In this document: one piece after another, positions 16,026 through 23,863 of the stretch
How positions within the stretch are numbered: the first letter of the stretch is position 1
Layout of the letters: every line of letters begins with the position of its first letter
IMG/VR virus record: IMGVR_UViG_3300031277_000007
Coordinates: 1 to 42,964 of that record
DNA length: 42,964 bases
Source of the DNA: a virus
Reading direction: 5' to 3' (one strand)
The notes under the pieces: model-generated
Told to the model about the DNA's origin: nothing
What the model saw: only the letters and a program-made list of their open reading frames with translations
Databases searched by the model: none
Program-made: the position numbers and the translations under genes

Positions 16026-16489
16026 CAGACCGTGTCCTCGCTGGCAACGAGGACCGTGAAGACCTCGACGGAACCCAGGGCATGGCGTCCGAGCACCTTC
16101 CGATACAGCATTTCGACGGGGTCGCCATTGGGGCTGGGCCATACCCGAACCCTTGTGAAGCCTTCTATCTGGGCGTACTCCTCGTCAAGGAGTGTGATCC
16201 GCAACTGTCCTGGCTGGAGAGCCCCCCACTGCTCTTGGGCCTCTCGGGTTCCCGGAGGCCACTCCAGGGCGCACAGCGCGTCGTTGACGACGGTCTCGGT
16301 GGGCTCCAAGGCTTCGTCGTCCACATCCCAGGGAACGCCGTCGACGTCAACGTCGGATGTGATCGTAGGACCGGTCAGGCTGACAAAAGCCGGCCACTGG
16401 TCGGGGTTGGTTGGCATACCTATCCGCATGGCCATCCTGATGCCCGTACGAAACTCGCCGGCATCTATATCTGCTCCGGGAGTGTCCAT
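16025..16489 (-). CDS. Head-tail stopper-like connector protein
   Basis: This 154-residue protein starts at the ATG at 16489 (MDTPGADIDAGEFRTGIRMAMRIG). It is coupled to the adaptor gene by a one-base overlap, and codons further upstream are shadow. It is beta-rich with acidic loops (TITSDVDVDGVPWDVDDE) and a C-terminal barrel-like part (FTRVRVWPSPNGDPVEMLYRK). In siphoviruses the small protein between adaptor and tail terminator is the stopper that closes the portal channel. That is the most likely role here, from order and size. Confidence 0.62.
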   Translation of the reverse strand: MDTPGADIDAGEFRTGIRMAMRIGMPTNPDQWPAFVSLTGPTITSDVDVDGVPWDVDDEALEPTETVVNDALCALEWPPGTREAQEQWGALQPGQLRITLLDEEYAQIEGFTRVRVWPSPNGDPVEMLYRKVLGRHALGSVEVFTVLVASEDTV

Positions 16490-16968
16490 CAGGGCACCTC
16501 GCCGCCGTAGAAGCCCCCAGGGACGCAGAACAGGCCGCGGGTGGCGTAGCCGTCCATCTGGAACACCTTGGGGCCTCCAGCGCCCCGCAGCAGACGGTCG
16601 CGTCGCTCGCGAAGCTCCTTCAGCAACTCGGTGAGGACCGTTGCCTGGGCCTGGACCTCGTACTCCACGGGGCCAGCCACAAAGCGCTTGCGAGAGCCCA
16701 GAGAGGTCATCCGCTGGCGGATCAAGCGCATGCCCGCGTAGATGACGACCAGAGCGGCTCCCGCGACAGAGATGTCGGGCTCGACGAGCGAGCTGTCGAC
16801 ATCCAGGACGTAGTTGCTGAAGAAGCCATCCAGCTGGGCCTCGGCGAAGGCGTCGGCCAAGCTGGCTTCGACTTCGGTATCGGTCACGAGAGGAAAGTCG
16901 GCGACAAAGGACCCGGGAGGAGAGACCTCTCGCTTGAACGCATCTACAAGATCGGCCAGTTCGGTCAT
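16489..16968 (-). CDS. Head-tail adaptor-like protein
   Basis: This 159-residue protein begins MTELADLVDAFKREVSPPGSF. The helical N-terminal half (TDTEVEASLADAFAEAQLDGFF) followed by ISVAGAALVVIYAGMRLIRQRM and VEYEVQAQATVLTELLKELRERRDRLL resembles gp6/gp15-type adaptors, which bind under the portal. No strong Shine-Dalgarno lies close to the ATG; AAGGA is about 12 bases away. The gene is first in the coupled connector run. A weak hairpin (17014-17049) lies upstream. Confidence 0.68.
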   Translation of the reverse strand: MTELADLVDAFKREVSPPGSFVADFPLVTDTEVEASLADAFAEAQLDGFFSNYVLDVDSSLVEPDISVAGAALVVIYAGMRLIRQRMTSLGSRKRFVAGPVEYEVQAQATVLTELLKELRERRDRLLRGAGGPKVFQMDGYATRGLFCVPGGFYGGEVP

Positions 16969-17013
16969 ATGAGGAGGTCCTTCCTGTGCGGCTAAATCGA
17001 CTTGACATAGAGG

Positions 17014-17049
17014 GGCGCCCGCCCCCCCAGAACAGCAAGGACGGGCGCC
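17014..17049. terminator. Weak GC hairpin between head genes
   Basis: GGCGCCCG (17014-17021) pairs with CGGGCGCC (17042-17049) across a 20-base loop. It lies between the stop at 17068 and the adaptor start at 16968. There is no U-run on the minus strand, so it may only attenuate. Confidence 0.35.
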
Positions 17050-17067
17050 GCGCCGAAAGAGCAGAAC

Positions 17068-17598
17068 TCAGATCAGGTCGACCCCGCCGTCGCCGGCCTC
17101 TTCCTGCAACTCCTTGGAGTGGGTCGGGACGTGAGTGTTGCCGTACGTGTCCTGGAGGTGCTTGAGCAGGAACGAGCGTTGCGCCTGCGACGCCTGGGAC
17201 TCCGGGTCCTCCACCATGGCCTTGAGGCGCCGGCAGTTGCGCTCATCAAGCTTGCGCACATCGCTTTGCCATGCCCGACCGTGCCGCTCGAACAGCGCCT
17301 GTAGCTCCTCGTCGACCAACGCCTGGTCCGCCTGGTGGTCCGGGTCGGCAGGCTTGGCCTCTGTTGGCTCGTCCAGGCGTTTGAGCGTCCCGTTGAGGAA
17401 AACGTTGCGCTTCGGGTTCCTTACGGCCTCCGAGAAGAGTTCCCGGTCGGTCGTGTTGATGCGGAGCTGTCCTTGACCCCTGACCCGCACGTTCTTCACG
17501 CCGGCCGGACGACCCGGCTTCTTTGCGCTGACTCGCACGTACACGTCGCCCCGACTTGTGTTCTGCCAGATCTCTTCACCCTCGCGAGTGGCAACCAT
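17068..17598 (-). CDS. Head-region protein, 176 aa, unknown
   Basis: This protein starts MVATREGEEIWQNTSRGDVYVRVSAKKPG with GGGAGGA four bases before the ATG. It has an N-terminal beta-rich half (VYVRVSAKKPGRPAG, VKNVRVRGQGQLRINTTDRELF) and a charged helical C-terminal half (DHQADQALVDEELQALFERHG). It is the first minus-strand gene after the plus-strand accessory pair and lies between capsid and connector genes, so it is probably a minor head or head-completion protein. It is not recognised at family level. Confidence 0.65.
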   Translation of the reverse strand: MVATREGEEIWQNTSRGDVYVRVSAKKPGRPAGVKNVRVRGQGQLRINTTDRELFSEAVRNPKRNVFLNGTLKRLDEPTEAKPADPDHQADQALVDEELQALFERHGRAWQSDVRKLDERNCRRLKAMVEDPESQASQAQRSFLLKHLQDTYGNTHVPTHSKELQEEAGDGGVDLI

Positions 17599-17656
17599 GT
17601 TGTCCTCCCAGTCCAGTCCCTGTTGAGCGTCGAGTGAGATCGACCTGGCGTCTGGG

Positions 17657-17688
17657 GTTGCGCGCTCACCGCTGCGTACTAGTGCAAC
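17657..17688 (+). promoter_or_regulatory. 32-bp repeated element, copy E (plus strand)
   Basis: On the plus strand it reads GTTGCGCGCTCAC, CGCTGC, GTACTAGTGCAAC. It is the only copy on the plus strand, and it sits upstream of the only plus-strand accessory pair, 90 bases before the GTG at 17779. GAG follows at offset 4-6 and CAAACT at offset 27-32, the same geometry as the minus-strand copies. The strand switch together with the gene is strong evidence for a directional function. Confidence 0.8.
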
Positions 17689-17778
17689 ATCGAGCGCCCT
17701 TGCGGATCAGGTGGCAAACTGGCCCCATCCGTTCGTAGATCCACCCAACGCGCCGCTCTGACCTAAAGGAGTTCCATC

Positions 17779-18249
17779 GTGAACAAGATCAAATCGAATG
17801 TGTCCGACCGGACGCTACAGGTGCGTGCCAGCGAGCACGCGGTTGCGATCACCGTACGATCACCGGAGCCCAACTGGTCTCCCGGAGGGGCGGTCACTGT
17901 CGATCGAAATGAGTTCTTCACGTTGATCAGCAAAGAGATGGAAGTTGACGTTGTCGACGCATCGTCTCGACCGGAGGTCCGTCTCTCCAACGGCCTCCTG
18001 GAGGCCGGTAGCAGGTACACGCGAAGCGCCTCTGTGACCACAGAGGCGCTCGATGAGAACATCGTCGCCTTGCTCGCAATCCGCAAGTATGTCGTAGAAC
18101 ACCTGCTCCTGGACGAGAAGGCTGTGGAGGAGGCCGCGGCACTGATCCACGCGATCCATCCATCGCCCGCGCTGAGTGACGAGATCGCCCGTCATCTTGT
18201 CGCCAATGGCTGGGGATGCCTGCTGAAAGAGGAGAGCGCACATGAGTGA
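17779..18249 (+). CDS. Plus-strand accessory protein, 156 aa
   Basis: The gene starts at a GTG with AAAGGAG seven bases upstream. The product begins MNKIKSNVSDRTLQVRASEH. It has a beta-rich N-terminal half (VAITVRSPEPNWSPGGAVTVDRNEF) and a helical C-terminal half (NIVALLAIRKYVVEHLLLDEKAVEEAAALI). There is no membrane segment or known motif. It runs opposite to the surrounding head genes, carries its own 32-bp element, overlaps the next gene by eight bases, and the pair ends in a strong terminator. This is a self-contained moron-like transcription unit between head genes. Function is unknown. Confidence 0.75.
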   Translation: MNKIKSNVSDRTLQVRASEHAVAITVRSPEPNWSPGGAVTVDRNEFFTLISKEMEVDVVDASSRPEVRLSNGLLEAGSRYTRSASVTTEALDENIVALLAIRKYVVEHLLLDEKAVEEAAALIHAIHPSPALSDEIARHLVANGWGCLLKEESAHE

Positions 18250-18607
18250 CGCGCCGGCTAGGGGCCTTGTGTGCGAGGGCAGGTCGATGTTTGAATCGCT
18301 GAGCTTCGACGAGGCAGTAAGGGCCGGGGAGGCGGCCGTTGGGTGGCTTGACTGGGAAGTAGACCCGGGCGATAAGGAGATCGCAGAGGCCGTCCTGGAG
18401 GCCATAGAGTACCGCCTGCTGCTGGCGAAGATCACGCTCTTGCAGACGGCCAGGAACAGGCTGGAGAACCAACGAGACGACCTGTTGGAGATCGTGGCGA
18501 GAGTCAGGGAACTGTCATCGGATGACGGCGTCTTCGGAGTCGACGGGTTCGAGGGCCTCGTGCGAGCGCTGCGCTCCGTACTCGAAGGGCCGGGCAAGGA
18601 CGACTGA
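18242..18607 (+). CDS. Plus-strand accessory protein, 121 aa
   Basis: The ATG at 18242 is preceded by GAGGAG and overlaps the previous gene's stop by eight bases, so the two are co-translated. The product (MSDAPARGLVCEGRSMFESL) is acidic and mainly helical, with a likely coiled-coil (LLLAKITLLQTARNRLENQR) near residues 60-80. No family recognised. A bidirectional terminator follows 23 bases after the stop. Its partner at 17779 and the shared promoter element suggest a two-component accessory function, for example a paired binding protein, but nothing shows what it acts on. Confidence 0.72.
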   Translation: MSDAPARGLVCEGRSMFESLSFDEAVRAGEAAVGWLDWEVDPGDKEIAEAVLEAIEYRLLLAKITLLQTARNRLENQRDDLLEIVARVRELSSDDGVFGVDGFEGLVRALRSVLEGPGKDD

Positions 18608-18630
18608 CCGCGCGAGCGGCCCGGACATAC

Positions 18631-18672
18631 AGCAGGGCCCCCGGGGATTTTGCGATCCCAGGGGGCCCTGCT
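18631..18672. terminator. Strong bidirectional terminator between convergent genes
   Basis: A perfect 12-bp stem (AGCAGGGCCCCC, 18631-18642, with 18661-18672) has an 18-base loop containing a further GGGAT/ATCCC pairing, followed by TTCGTT on the plus strand. It separates the plus-strand accessory pair (ending 18607) from the minus-strand major capsid gene (ending 18689) and would serve both. Confidence 0.85.
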
Positions 18673-18688
18673 TTCGTTCAGGAGCCTG

Positions 18689-19657
18689 TCAGCTGCTCGA
18701 TCCGTCCAAGACGATCCGACGGGCAACCTCTGGATGGGTCACGACGGCGTTCACGTCGCGCATGCTCTTGTAGTGACGGTAGTCGACCTTGTTCTCCATC
18801 CACTGGCGGACAACCGAGCCGCCCCAGCTGACGAAGAGACCGACGCCACCACCGATGACCCACAGCTCGTCATCGGGAAGGAAGGCCACACCATCCTCGT
18901 CCTGGTAGTTGTCCAGGGTCACGACATCGGCGCCGTAGTAGGTACCGAGCACGCCGGTCCGGGCGATGGAGTCCCGCGTGTTGTCGTTGAAGCTCGTGAA
19001 GTCCAAGATCTCCTGGATGGCACGACGACGACCCACAATGGAGATCCCATTGACCATGCGAGCGTTCGACGGGATCGGCGTGTCGGCCACATCGGTCACC
19101 GCGTCGCGCAGCGTGCTCTCGTCGAACGAGCCCGAGATGTAGTATGGCGAACTCACGTCGATCGCAGTGCCGAGAACGCCGAGGATGCGGCGGTAGGTCT
19201 CCGTCTCCTCCTGCAACTTCGCCAGCGGAATGAGCTGTGCGATCGTCTCGGCATAGTCGTTGCGGACGTTGCGGTCGAACTCCCGGACGTGCCAGCCGAG
19301 GCTATCCTTCGGGATCTCCCACAGGCTCTGCCGCAGCTGAGACTCGTCGACCTCGCCAGAGCGGCTGGTCCAGAAAGCGCGTAGACCACGACGCTCCTTC
19401 AGAACAACCTGCTCGTCCTCGCCGACGAACTTGCTAGGGAAGAAGCTGGGGAACTTCGTCTCGTGCCTGAACCCCCAGTCGAGTGTCTCGGCGATGACCG
19501 CAGCCTGTTCGACATGCCAAGACTCGTGCTGCCAGTTCTCCTTGGCTTCGGCGTTGAGCGCGGCCTTGGCCTCCTCGAACTTCACCTCCTTTTCGGCGGT
19601 GAGATCCAACTTGGCCGCCTTGGCGACCTCCCTCAAGATCGGGACCCTGGTTGACAT
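18689..19657 (-). CDS. Major capsid protein
   Basis: This is a 322-residue protein starting MSTRVPILREVAKAAKLDL. The ATG at 19657 is chosen because GGGAGG lies seven bases upstream; the ATG at 19663 would place that site too close. It has a helical N-terminal arm, then an HK97-type pattern: ETLDWGFRHETKFPSFFPS, a helical SSPYYISGSFDESTLRDAV region, and a C-terminal ADVVTLDNYQDEDGVAFLPDDELWVIGG followed by a strand and helix. Position after scaffold and decoration genes, and strong terminator placement, agree. No separate delta domain longer than the arm is obvious. Confidence 0.88.
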   Translation of the reverse strand: MSTRVPILREVAKAAKLDLTAEKEVKFEEAKAALNAEAKENWQHESWHVEQAAVIAETLDWGFRHETKFPSFFPSKFVGEDEQVVLKERRGLRAFWTSRSGEVDESQLRQSLWEIPKDSLGWHVREFDRNVRNDYAETIAQLIPLAKLQEETETYRRILGVLGTAIDVSSPYYISGSFDESTLRDAVTDVADTPIPSNARMVNGISIVGRRRAIQEILDFTSFNDNTRDSIARTGVLGTYYGADVVTLDNYQDEDGVAFLPDDELWVIGGGVGLFVSWGGSVVRQWMENKVDYRHYKSMRDVNAVVTHPEVARRIVLDGSSS

Positions 19658-19671
19658 CTTCATCCCTCCCT

Positions 19672-20214
19672 TCAGGAAACAGGAGCCGCGATGGTCACGG
19701 CTTCCAAGTAGGTGCCGTCGTCGCTGATCTCGACAACGCGCAGTGCGGGCGAACCGCTCGTGGTCACGGCCCAGGCCGTGCCTGTCCATTGGAGCGTGGA
19801 CCCCTTGGTGATCCCCGAGCTGGGGAACAGGGCCCTGGCGGTGACAACATGGCCGTCTGGACGAGTCACCTGTGCGGTGTTGCGCATCCAGATCTTGAGG
19901 CCCAGGCCGCTCCAAATCGTGGCCAGGTAGCCCTGACGGGCGACCCCGCGGAAGGACGAGTCGTCGTGGCGACCGAGTTCGACCTCGTAGATGGAGAACA
20001 TCTCGTGTTCCTGAATGAGGAACCCGCAGACGCCAGGCTCGAACCTGTCCCCGGCCGTGGCCAAGGTCAAGGTGTCAGTGCCTGCCGTGTCGATCGTGAC
20101 CAGGTCGCCCTGGTGGTAGACCGTGACTCCGGCGGGAACGCGGTAGCGCCCCTCGCGGACCGTGTCGTCCCCGCCCGAGCGGCGGAAGCCGAAGTTCAGA
20201 CCGTAGTCGGCCAT
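19672..20214 (-). CDS. Head decoration-like protein
   Basis: This 180-residue beta-rich protein starts MADYGLNFGFRRSGGDD at 20214, with GAGAGG eight bases upstream. An ATG six bases earlier is too close to that site. It contains GRYRVPAGVTVYHQGDLVTID and VCGFLIQEHEMFSIYEVELGRHDD, resembling capsid-stabilising or head-fibre proteins encoded just before the major capsid gene. It probably coats the capsid surface. It is spaced only two bases from the scaffold stop and 14 bases before the capsid start, so all three are likely expressed together. Confidence 0.68.
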   Translation of the reverse strand: MADYGLNFGFRRSGGDDTVREGRYRVPAGVTVYHQGDLVTIDTAGTDTLTLATAGDRFEPGVCGFLIQEHEMFSIYEVELGRHDDSSFRGVARQGYLATIWSGLGLKIWMRNTAQVTRPDGHVVTARALFPSSGITKGSTLQWTGTAWAVTTSGSPALRVVEISDDGTYLEAVTIAAPVS

Positions 20215-20215
20215 C

Positions 20216-20767
20216 TCATGCACCTCTCTTGAAAGCGGAGAAGAAGGAGGCGCCGCCCGTTGCGGTGGGCTTCGCCTTGCGGACAGGAGTGCCGGCCATC
20301 GCCGTCTCCTTGGGGGTGACGGTCTCGCCAGGAAGGCCGCCGACAGCTTCGGCCATCTCCTTGAAGTGGTTGTCGAACTCTTCGGGCGTCTTCTCGGCCC
20401 AGGCAAGCGCCCGGCCCGTGAAGTACTCGTCCGGCTTGTCCGGGAGGATGGTCCGCATCTTGGCCACGCACTCGCCCTTGCGGCCCTCGACGGCAGCGGC
20501 CTGCTCGATGCCGGCCTTGAACTCCGCCAGCTCCCTCTCGGCCGTCTCCTTGGCCGCGCCGGCCACGTCGACTGCGGCCAGCGCGGTAGCCTTCTCTGTC
20601 GCCAGAGCGGTCAGCTGGGAGCTGAGGTCCCTGATCTGCTCATCCCGCGAAGCCACCTCGCGCGCCACCGTTGCGGCAACAATCGCCTGATGCTGCTCTT
20701 CGGTGAAGGTTTGTGCACCCTCTCCGGCAGCCAGCTCTCTTGTGGGGAATGCGCCTTGCACGTCCAT
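20216..20767 (-). CDS. Capsid scaffolding protein
   Basis: This is a 183-residue acidic, largely coiled-coil protein beginning MDVQGAFPTRELAAGEGAQTF, with GGAGG five bases before the ATG. Residues 25-95 form a long Ala/Glu-rich helix (LSSQLTALATEKATALAAV, AKETAERELAEFKAGIEQ). The C-terminus is basic (VRKAKPTATGG, FFSAFKRGA), as expected for binding the capsid subunit. It lies between the protease and decoration/capsid genes, the standard scaffold position. It is expected to be removed after procapsid assembly, probably by the neighbouring protease. Confidence 0.82.
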   Translation of the reverse strand: MDVQGAFPTRELAAGEGAQTFTEEQHQAIVAATVAREVASRDEQIRDLSSQLTALATEKATALAAVDVAGAAKETAERELAEFKAGIEQAAAVEGRKGECVAKMRTILPDKPDEYFTGRALAWAEKTPEEFDNHFKEMAEAVGGLPGETVTPKETAMAGTPVRKAKPTATGGASFFSAFKRGA

Positions 20768-20782
20768 GCGACCCTCCTCGAT

Positions 20783-20820
20783 CTGTCAAGGCCGCTAAAG
20801 ACCGGCCGTTCGGCCGACAG
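20783..20820 (-). promoter_or_regulatory. Structured leader before the scaffold gene
   Basis: CGGCC-GTTC-GGCCG (20803-20816) forms a tight hairpin, and CTGTC/GACAG (20783-20787 with 20816-20820) can close a larger one. It lies in the 84-base gap between protease stop and scaffold start. It may act as an attenuator or mRNA end protecting the highly expressed scaffold-capsid message. Confidence 0.4.
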
Positions 20821-20851
20821 GATCGACGAAGAACAGAGGGGCGAAAGCCTG

Positions 20852-21655
20852 TTAGACGGGGCGCCTCGTCCAAGCAACGATGGCCGCAACAAGTCGGTGC
20901 GCCTGGTCTTCTGGCATTCCAAGGGCGGCGCTTGCGGCCTCGACGTGGGTCTCGGCAACCCTTGCGGCCTCAGTGAGAACAGCCTGCGACCACGCGGGCT
21001 CGTCGGGCGGAATGATGACGCCCGCCCCGAGGAATGTCGGTTCAATGAAGCGACGAAGGCTTGAGCGCTCCTGCACGTGCTGGCATGCGCCTTCCCCGCG
21101 GTTCTGGGCATCCTCGTAGCTCATGATGGCGCCACATCCGCCGGGGCCCGTGCACTGGATCTGCTTGGACACGCACTCCATTGAAAGAAATGCCCTGTTC
21201 CCGAGCACGGCGTTCTCTATGCGGGCCGTGACGCCAGGGTTGATCCAACGCCACATGTCGGCCGTTACCTGCACGTGGGGCCCGATGCCACCGCTGGCCT
21301 CTGCGAGTTCGGCATCCGTCAGGACCCCGATGACCGTCGCATCGTCATGTCCGCAGTTCACGGGACCGTGCGCAATAGTCGGCAGGCCGAACTCCAGGTC
21401 TTCTTGCGTCCAGAATGCGCCATTGCGGTTGGCGCGTCCAGCCTCGACCAGACGGCCCTGGAGCCTGCGAATCCACCTACCGGACTCGGCCGATGCAACC
21501 TCGGTCAGGGGCGTCGAGATGGTGACCCTGCCCGAGGCCTTGTCCTCCAGCGCGAATGCCGGGACAACCTCTGCCGTCTCGGGTACGACAAGCTTGAGAG
21601 GCCGACGTGGGGGGCCGAACAGGCGGTTCCTGATGTCCAGCACGCCCTCTGTCAC
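20852..21655 (-). CDS. Capsid maturation protease
   Basis: This 267-residue protein uses a GTG at 21655 with AGGAGG six bases upstream. It contains the actinophage capsid-maturation pattern NRNGAFWTQEDLEFGLPTIAHG, followed by NCGHDDATVIGVL and FLSMECVS. His and Ser in the last two are likely catalytic by analogy with herpes-protease-like prohead proteases. A CGAIMSYEDAQ segment with several Cys (CTGPGGCG, C in GACQHVQ) could bind metal. It sits between portal and scaffold, the usual place. It should cleave scaffold and possibly capsid N-terminal arms during head maturation. Confidence 0.82.
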   Translation of the reverse strand: MTEGVLDIRNRLFGPPRRPLKLVVPETAEVVPAFALEDKASGRVTISTPLTEVASAESGRWIRRLQGRLVEAGRANRNGAFWTQEDLEFGLPTIAHGPVNCGHDDATVIGVLTDAELAEASGGIGPHVQVTADMWRWINPGVTARIENAVLGNRAFLSMECVSKQIQCTGPGGCGAIMSYEDAQNRGEGACQHVQERSSLRRFIEPTFLGAGVIIPPDEPAWSQAVLTEAARVAETHVEAASAALGMPEDQAHRLVAAIVAWTRRPV

Positions 21656-21670
21656 CAGGAACCTCCTAAG

Positions 21671-23371
21671 CTAGGCCGACGGGTTACCGCTGGTCGTACG
21701 CGGCTTCGCCTGCGAGTTCTTCTTCTGACCGCCACCACCAACAGGACGACCGCCACGGGCGCCCGACACTGCTGACGGCTCTCCGCCCTGGGGATCGCCA
21801 CCACCGTTCGCCGGGTTGCTGTTGCCGCTGTTGGCCGGGCTATTGAACGGCACGGCCTGCTTCCAATCCGGATAGACGCGCTCCTCGTAGTCCAAACGCT
21901 GGGCCTCGACCTCTAGGTCCTCCCCGAGGGACTCCAGGAAGGTCCGACGGCTGATCTCCCCGGCCTGGCGCGCTGCCTGACGAATCTGCTGCATGATCGC
22001 GTCGTTGTCGACTTGAATGTTACGTGGACTGAATGCCAGGCTCGGACGAGCGGATTGGCGGAAGGCGCTGAGGGTCTCCCGGTTCCGCGGATGGTCCCAG
22101 ATGGCCCCTAGAAAGTGATCCTCGACCTCCCTGCGCAGGACCAGCCTCCGCGACTCTAGCGCCCTGGCAATGGATCTGGCACGTACCTGGACGTCGACAT
22201 CACCTTGCGCCTGCGACACCGAAAGCGAGCCCAACATCCGCGACAGGATGCGCTCGTCCAGCAAGTCGTAGCGGTCGCGATCCAAGGTATGGTCCGTGCT
22301 GGGGGTGATGATGTCGACTTGAAGCCTATGGTCGGCGACGATGACCGGCAGCTGGGCTATGGTTCGGAAGTTCTGTTGCAGGGTCTGGATTTCCGCACCT
22401 GTCGCCGGCAGAGGGTCACTGCCCTGACGAACCAGCAAGATGTAGTCGGCGTTACCCACCAAGGCCACACGGTCGCTCGCCCATAGCTGCTGTTTCATGT
22501 CCAAGATCCGGAAGATGGTTTCCATCCGGACGTCGGCGAAGTGCCTGTAGCTCGGGCGCCCAAGGGTGACGCGCCACACCCTGGCCGGGTCCAGCTCTAG
22601 CAGCCTGGTTATGTCCACACCAAGCTCTGTCAGCCCCTGGGCCTCGTCCATGCCTGGCTTGTAGCGCCCGAGCATAAGCTGCAACATCACGGGGTCCAGG
22701 TCGAGGCGTCCGCCGTCGAAGACTCCCAGCTCCTCTGTCGCTGCATGCCAAGCCAGCCTGTCCTCTCCAAACACGGACAGCCCAACCGGGACGATCTTCT
22801 GCGGGTCGAGCGTGATGATCTTGATCGGCACGTACAGGCGCATGGACTTGCGCTTGGGCACCTGCACGCGCTTGCCGTCCTTGCGCGTGCGATCGGTCGG
22901 CTGCATCGTCTGTGGGAGATAGTCCTTCCAGCCCCAGATGGTGGCCGTGACGCTCTGGTTGTACATCTCCAGCTCACGCCAGGCGATCCGCAAATAGGCA
23001 TCCAGCTTGAGGTCCGTGTTGACCTGGTTGAGGACGCTGGCCAGATCCTCTTCGGTCGACTCCCAGGCTACGGACTGCAAGGTCAAGCCCTCGGTGGTCT
23101 CCAGGACGGAGGCCACGACGTCATCCTTGGCTGCGGCCTCTGCTACGGCCATCTGGTCGTACGGGTTGTCCGAGGCGACGTACTTGCCGCGCGCGAAGAG
23201 TCCGTGGCCCTTACGGGCACTGACGTCGCCCACCTGATTCTGACGCCAGGTGCGCAGACGCCGCGCAACCTCCCGGAGGTTTTTGTCCCCTTCGAGGACC
23301 TCCGTAGACATGCCGCTGAGGTTGACAAGCTCGAACTGCTCGCCATCGGCGTTAACGTATCCGGTGTCCAT
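21671..23371 (-). CDS. Portal protein
   Basis: This 566-residue protein starts MDTGYVNADGEQFELVNLSG, with GAGGG upstream of the ATG at 23371. The body resembles actinophage portals: NPYDQMAVAEAAAKDDVVASVLETTEGL, a long stem/wing region with RVPKRKSMRLYVPIKIITL-like strands, then ETIFRILDMKQQLWASDRVAL and RARSIARALESRRLVLRREVEDHF. The C-terminal 70 residues are Gly/Asn/Pro-rich and probably disordered. It forms the dodecameric DNA channel at one capsid vertex and docks terminase. It is followed after 15 bases by the protease gene. Confidence 0.88.
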   Translation of the reverse strand: MDTGYVNADGEQFELVNLSGMSTEVLEGDKNLREVARRLRTWRQNQVGDVSARKGHGLFARGKYVASDNPYDQMAVAEAAAKDDVVASVLETTEGLTLQSVAWESTEEDLASVLNQVNTDLKLDAYLRIAWRELEMYNQSVTATIWGWKDYLPQTMQPTDRTRKDGKRVQVPKRKSMRLYVPIKIITLDPQKIVPVGLSVFGEDRLAWHAATEELGVFDGGRLDLDPVMLQLMLGRYKPGMDEAQGLTELGVDITRLLELDPARVWRVTLGRPSYRHFADVRMETIFRILDMKQQLWASDRVALVGNADYILLVRQGSDPLPATGAEIQTLQQNFRTIAQLPVIVADHRLQVDIITPSTDHTLDRDRYDLLDERILSRMLGSLSVSQAQGDVDVQVRARSIARALESRRLVLRREVEDHFLGAIWDHPRNRETLSAFRQSARPSLAFSPRNIQVDNDAIMQQIRQAARQAGEISRRTFLESLGEDLEVEAQRLDYEERVYPDWKQAVPFNSPANSGNSNPANGGGDPQGGEPSAVSGARGGRPVGGGGQKKNSQAKPRTTSGNPSA

Positions 23372-23416
23372 CGGGGTATCCCTCGCCTGCTGTTGGTGGT
23401 TCTACGGCCGTGCTGT

Positions 23417-23851
23417 CTATGTGAAGCCGCCGGCCATGGCCAAATCTTGCCGGGCAATCTCGATCAGGCGGGAATGGATCTTGAACTGCTTGTCCAGCTC
23501 GTCCAAGAAGCGCTGGCACTGCATTGTTCTGATGCGGGTCAGTGTGCGATCGGTGTGCTCGACACGGTGCAACAGGACGATCATCTCGGTCAGCCTGGCC
23601 CCGTAGGCCGAACACTCTCTCAGCACCTGGTCTGGGGATCGCAGGTAGAAGTTGCGCATGGCGCCGGCCATGCCGTCAAGTTCGTCCTGGATCTGCTCGC
23701 GGGTGCCAAGCCCCCCGTACAGTGCGGCCATGCCACCATCTACAACACGGTCTCGACGGGGCGGAACGACGTCCTCGGGCGGCGCGGCGGTCACGTCACG
23801 ACGAACGGACGGGCTCGGGCGCAACTGCGGCTCGACGAATCCTCTTGGCAT
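23417..23851 (-). CDS. Unknown protein between terminase and portal, 144 aa
   Basis: The start is the ATG at 23851 (MPRGFVEPQLRPSPSVRRD) with GAGGG eight bases upstream. The N-terminal 40 residues are Pro/Arg-rich and probably disordered. The rest is helical with heptad-like Leu spacing (REQIQDELDGMAGAMRNFYL, MQCQRFLDELDKQFKIHSRLI). Its start lies only 12 bases from the ATG of the divergent terminase gene. As the first gene of the minus-strand virion operon, it may be a minor head component or assembly factor. Family not recognised. Confidence 0.68.
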   Translation of the reverse strand: MPRGFVEPQLRPSPSVRRDVTAAPPEDVVPPRRDRVVDGGMAALYGGLGTREQIQDELDGMAGAMRNFYLRSPDQVLRECSAYGARLTEMIVLLHRVEHTDRTLTRIRTMQCQRFLDELDKQFKIHSRLIEIARQDLAMAGGFT

Positions 23852-23863
23852 TTGGGTTCCCTC

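Noticed and set aside
22745-23863. Upstream extension of the terminase reading frame by 373 codons
   Set aside because: It lies antisense to the portal gene and the 144-aa gene, has Arg/His-rich unstructured composition, and is explained by GC-rich codon shadowing.
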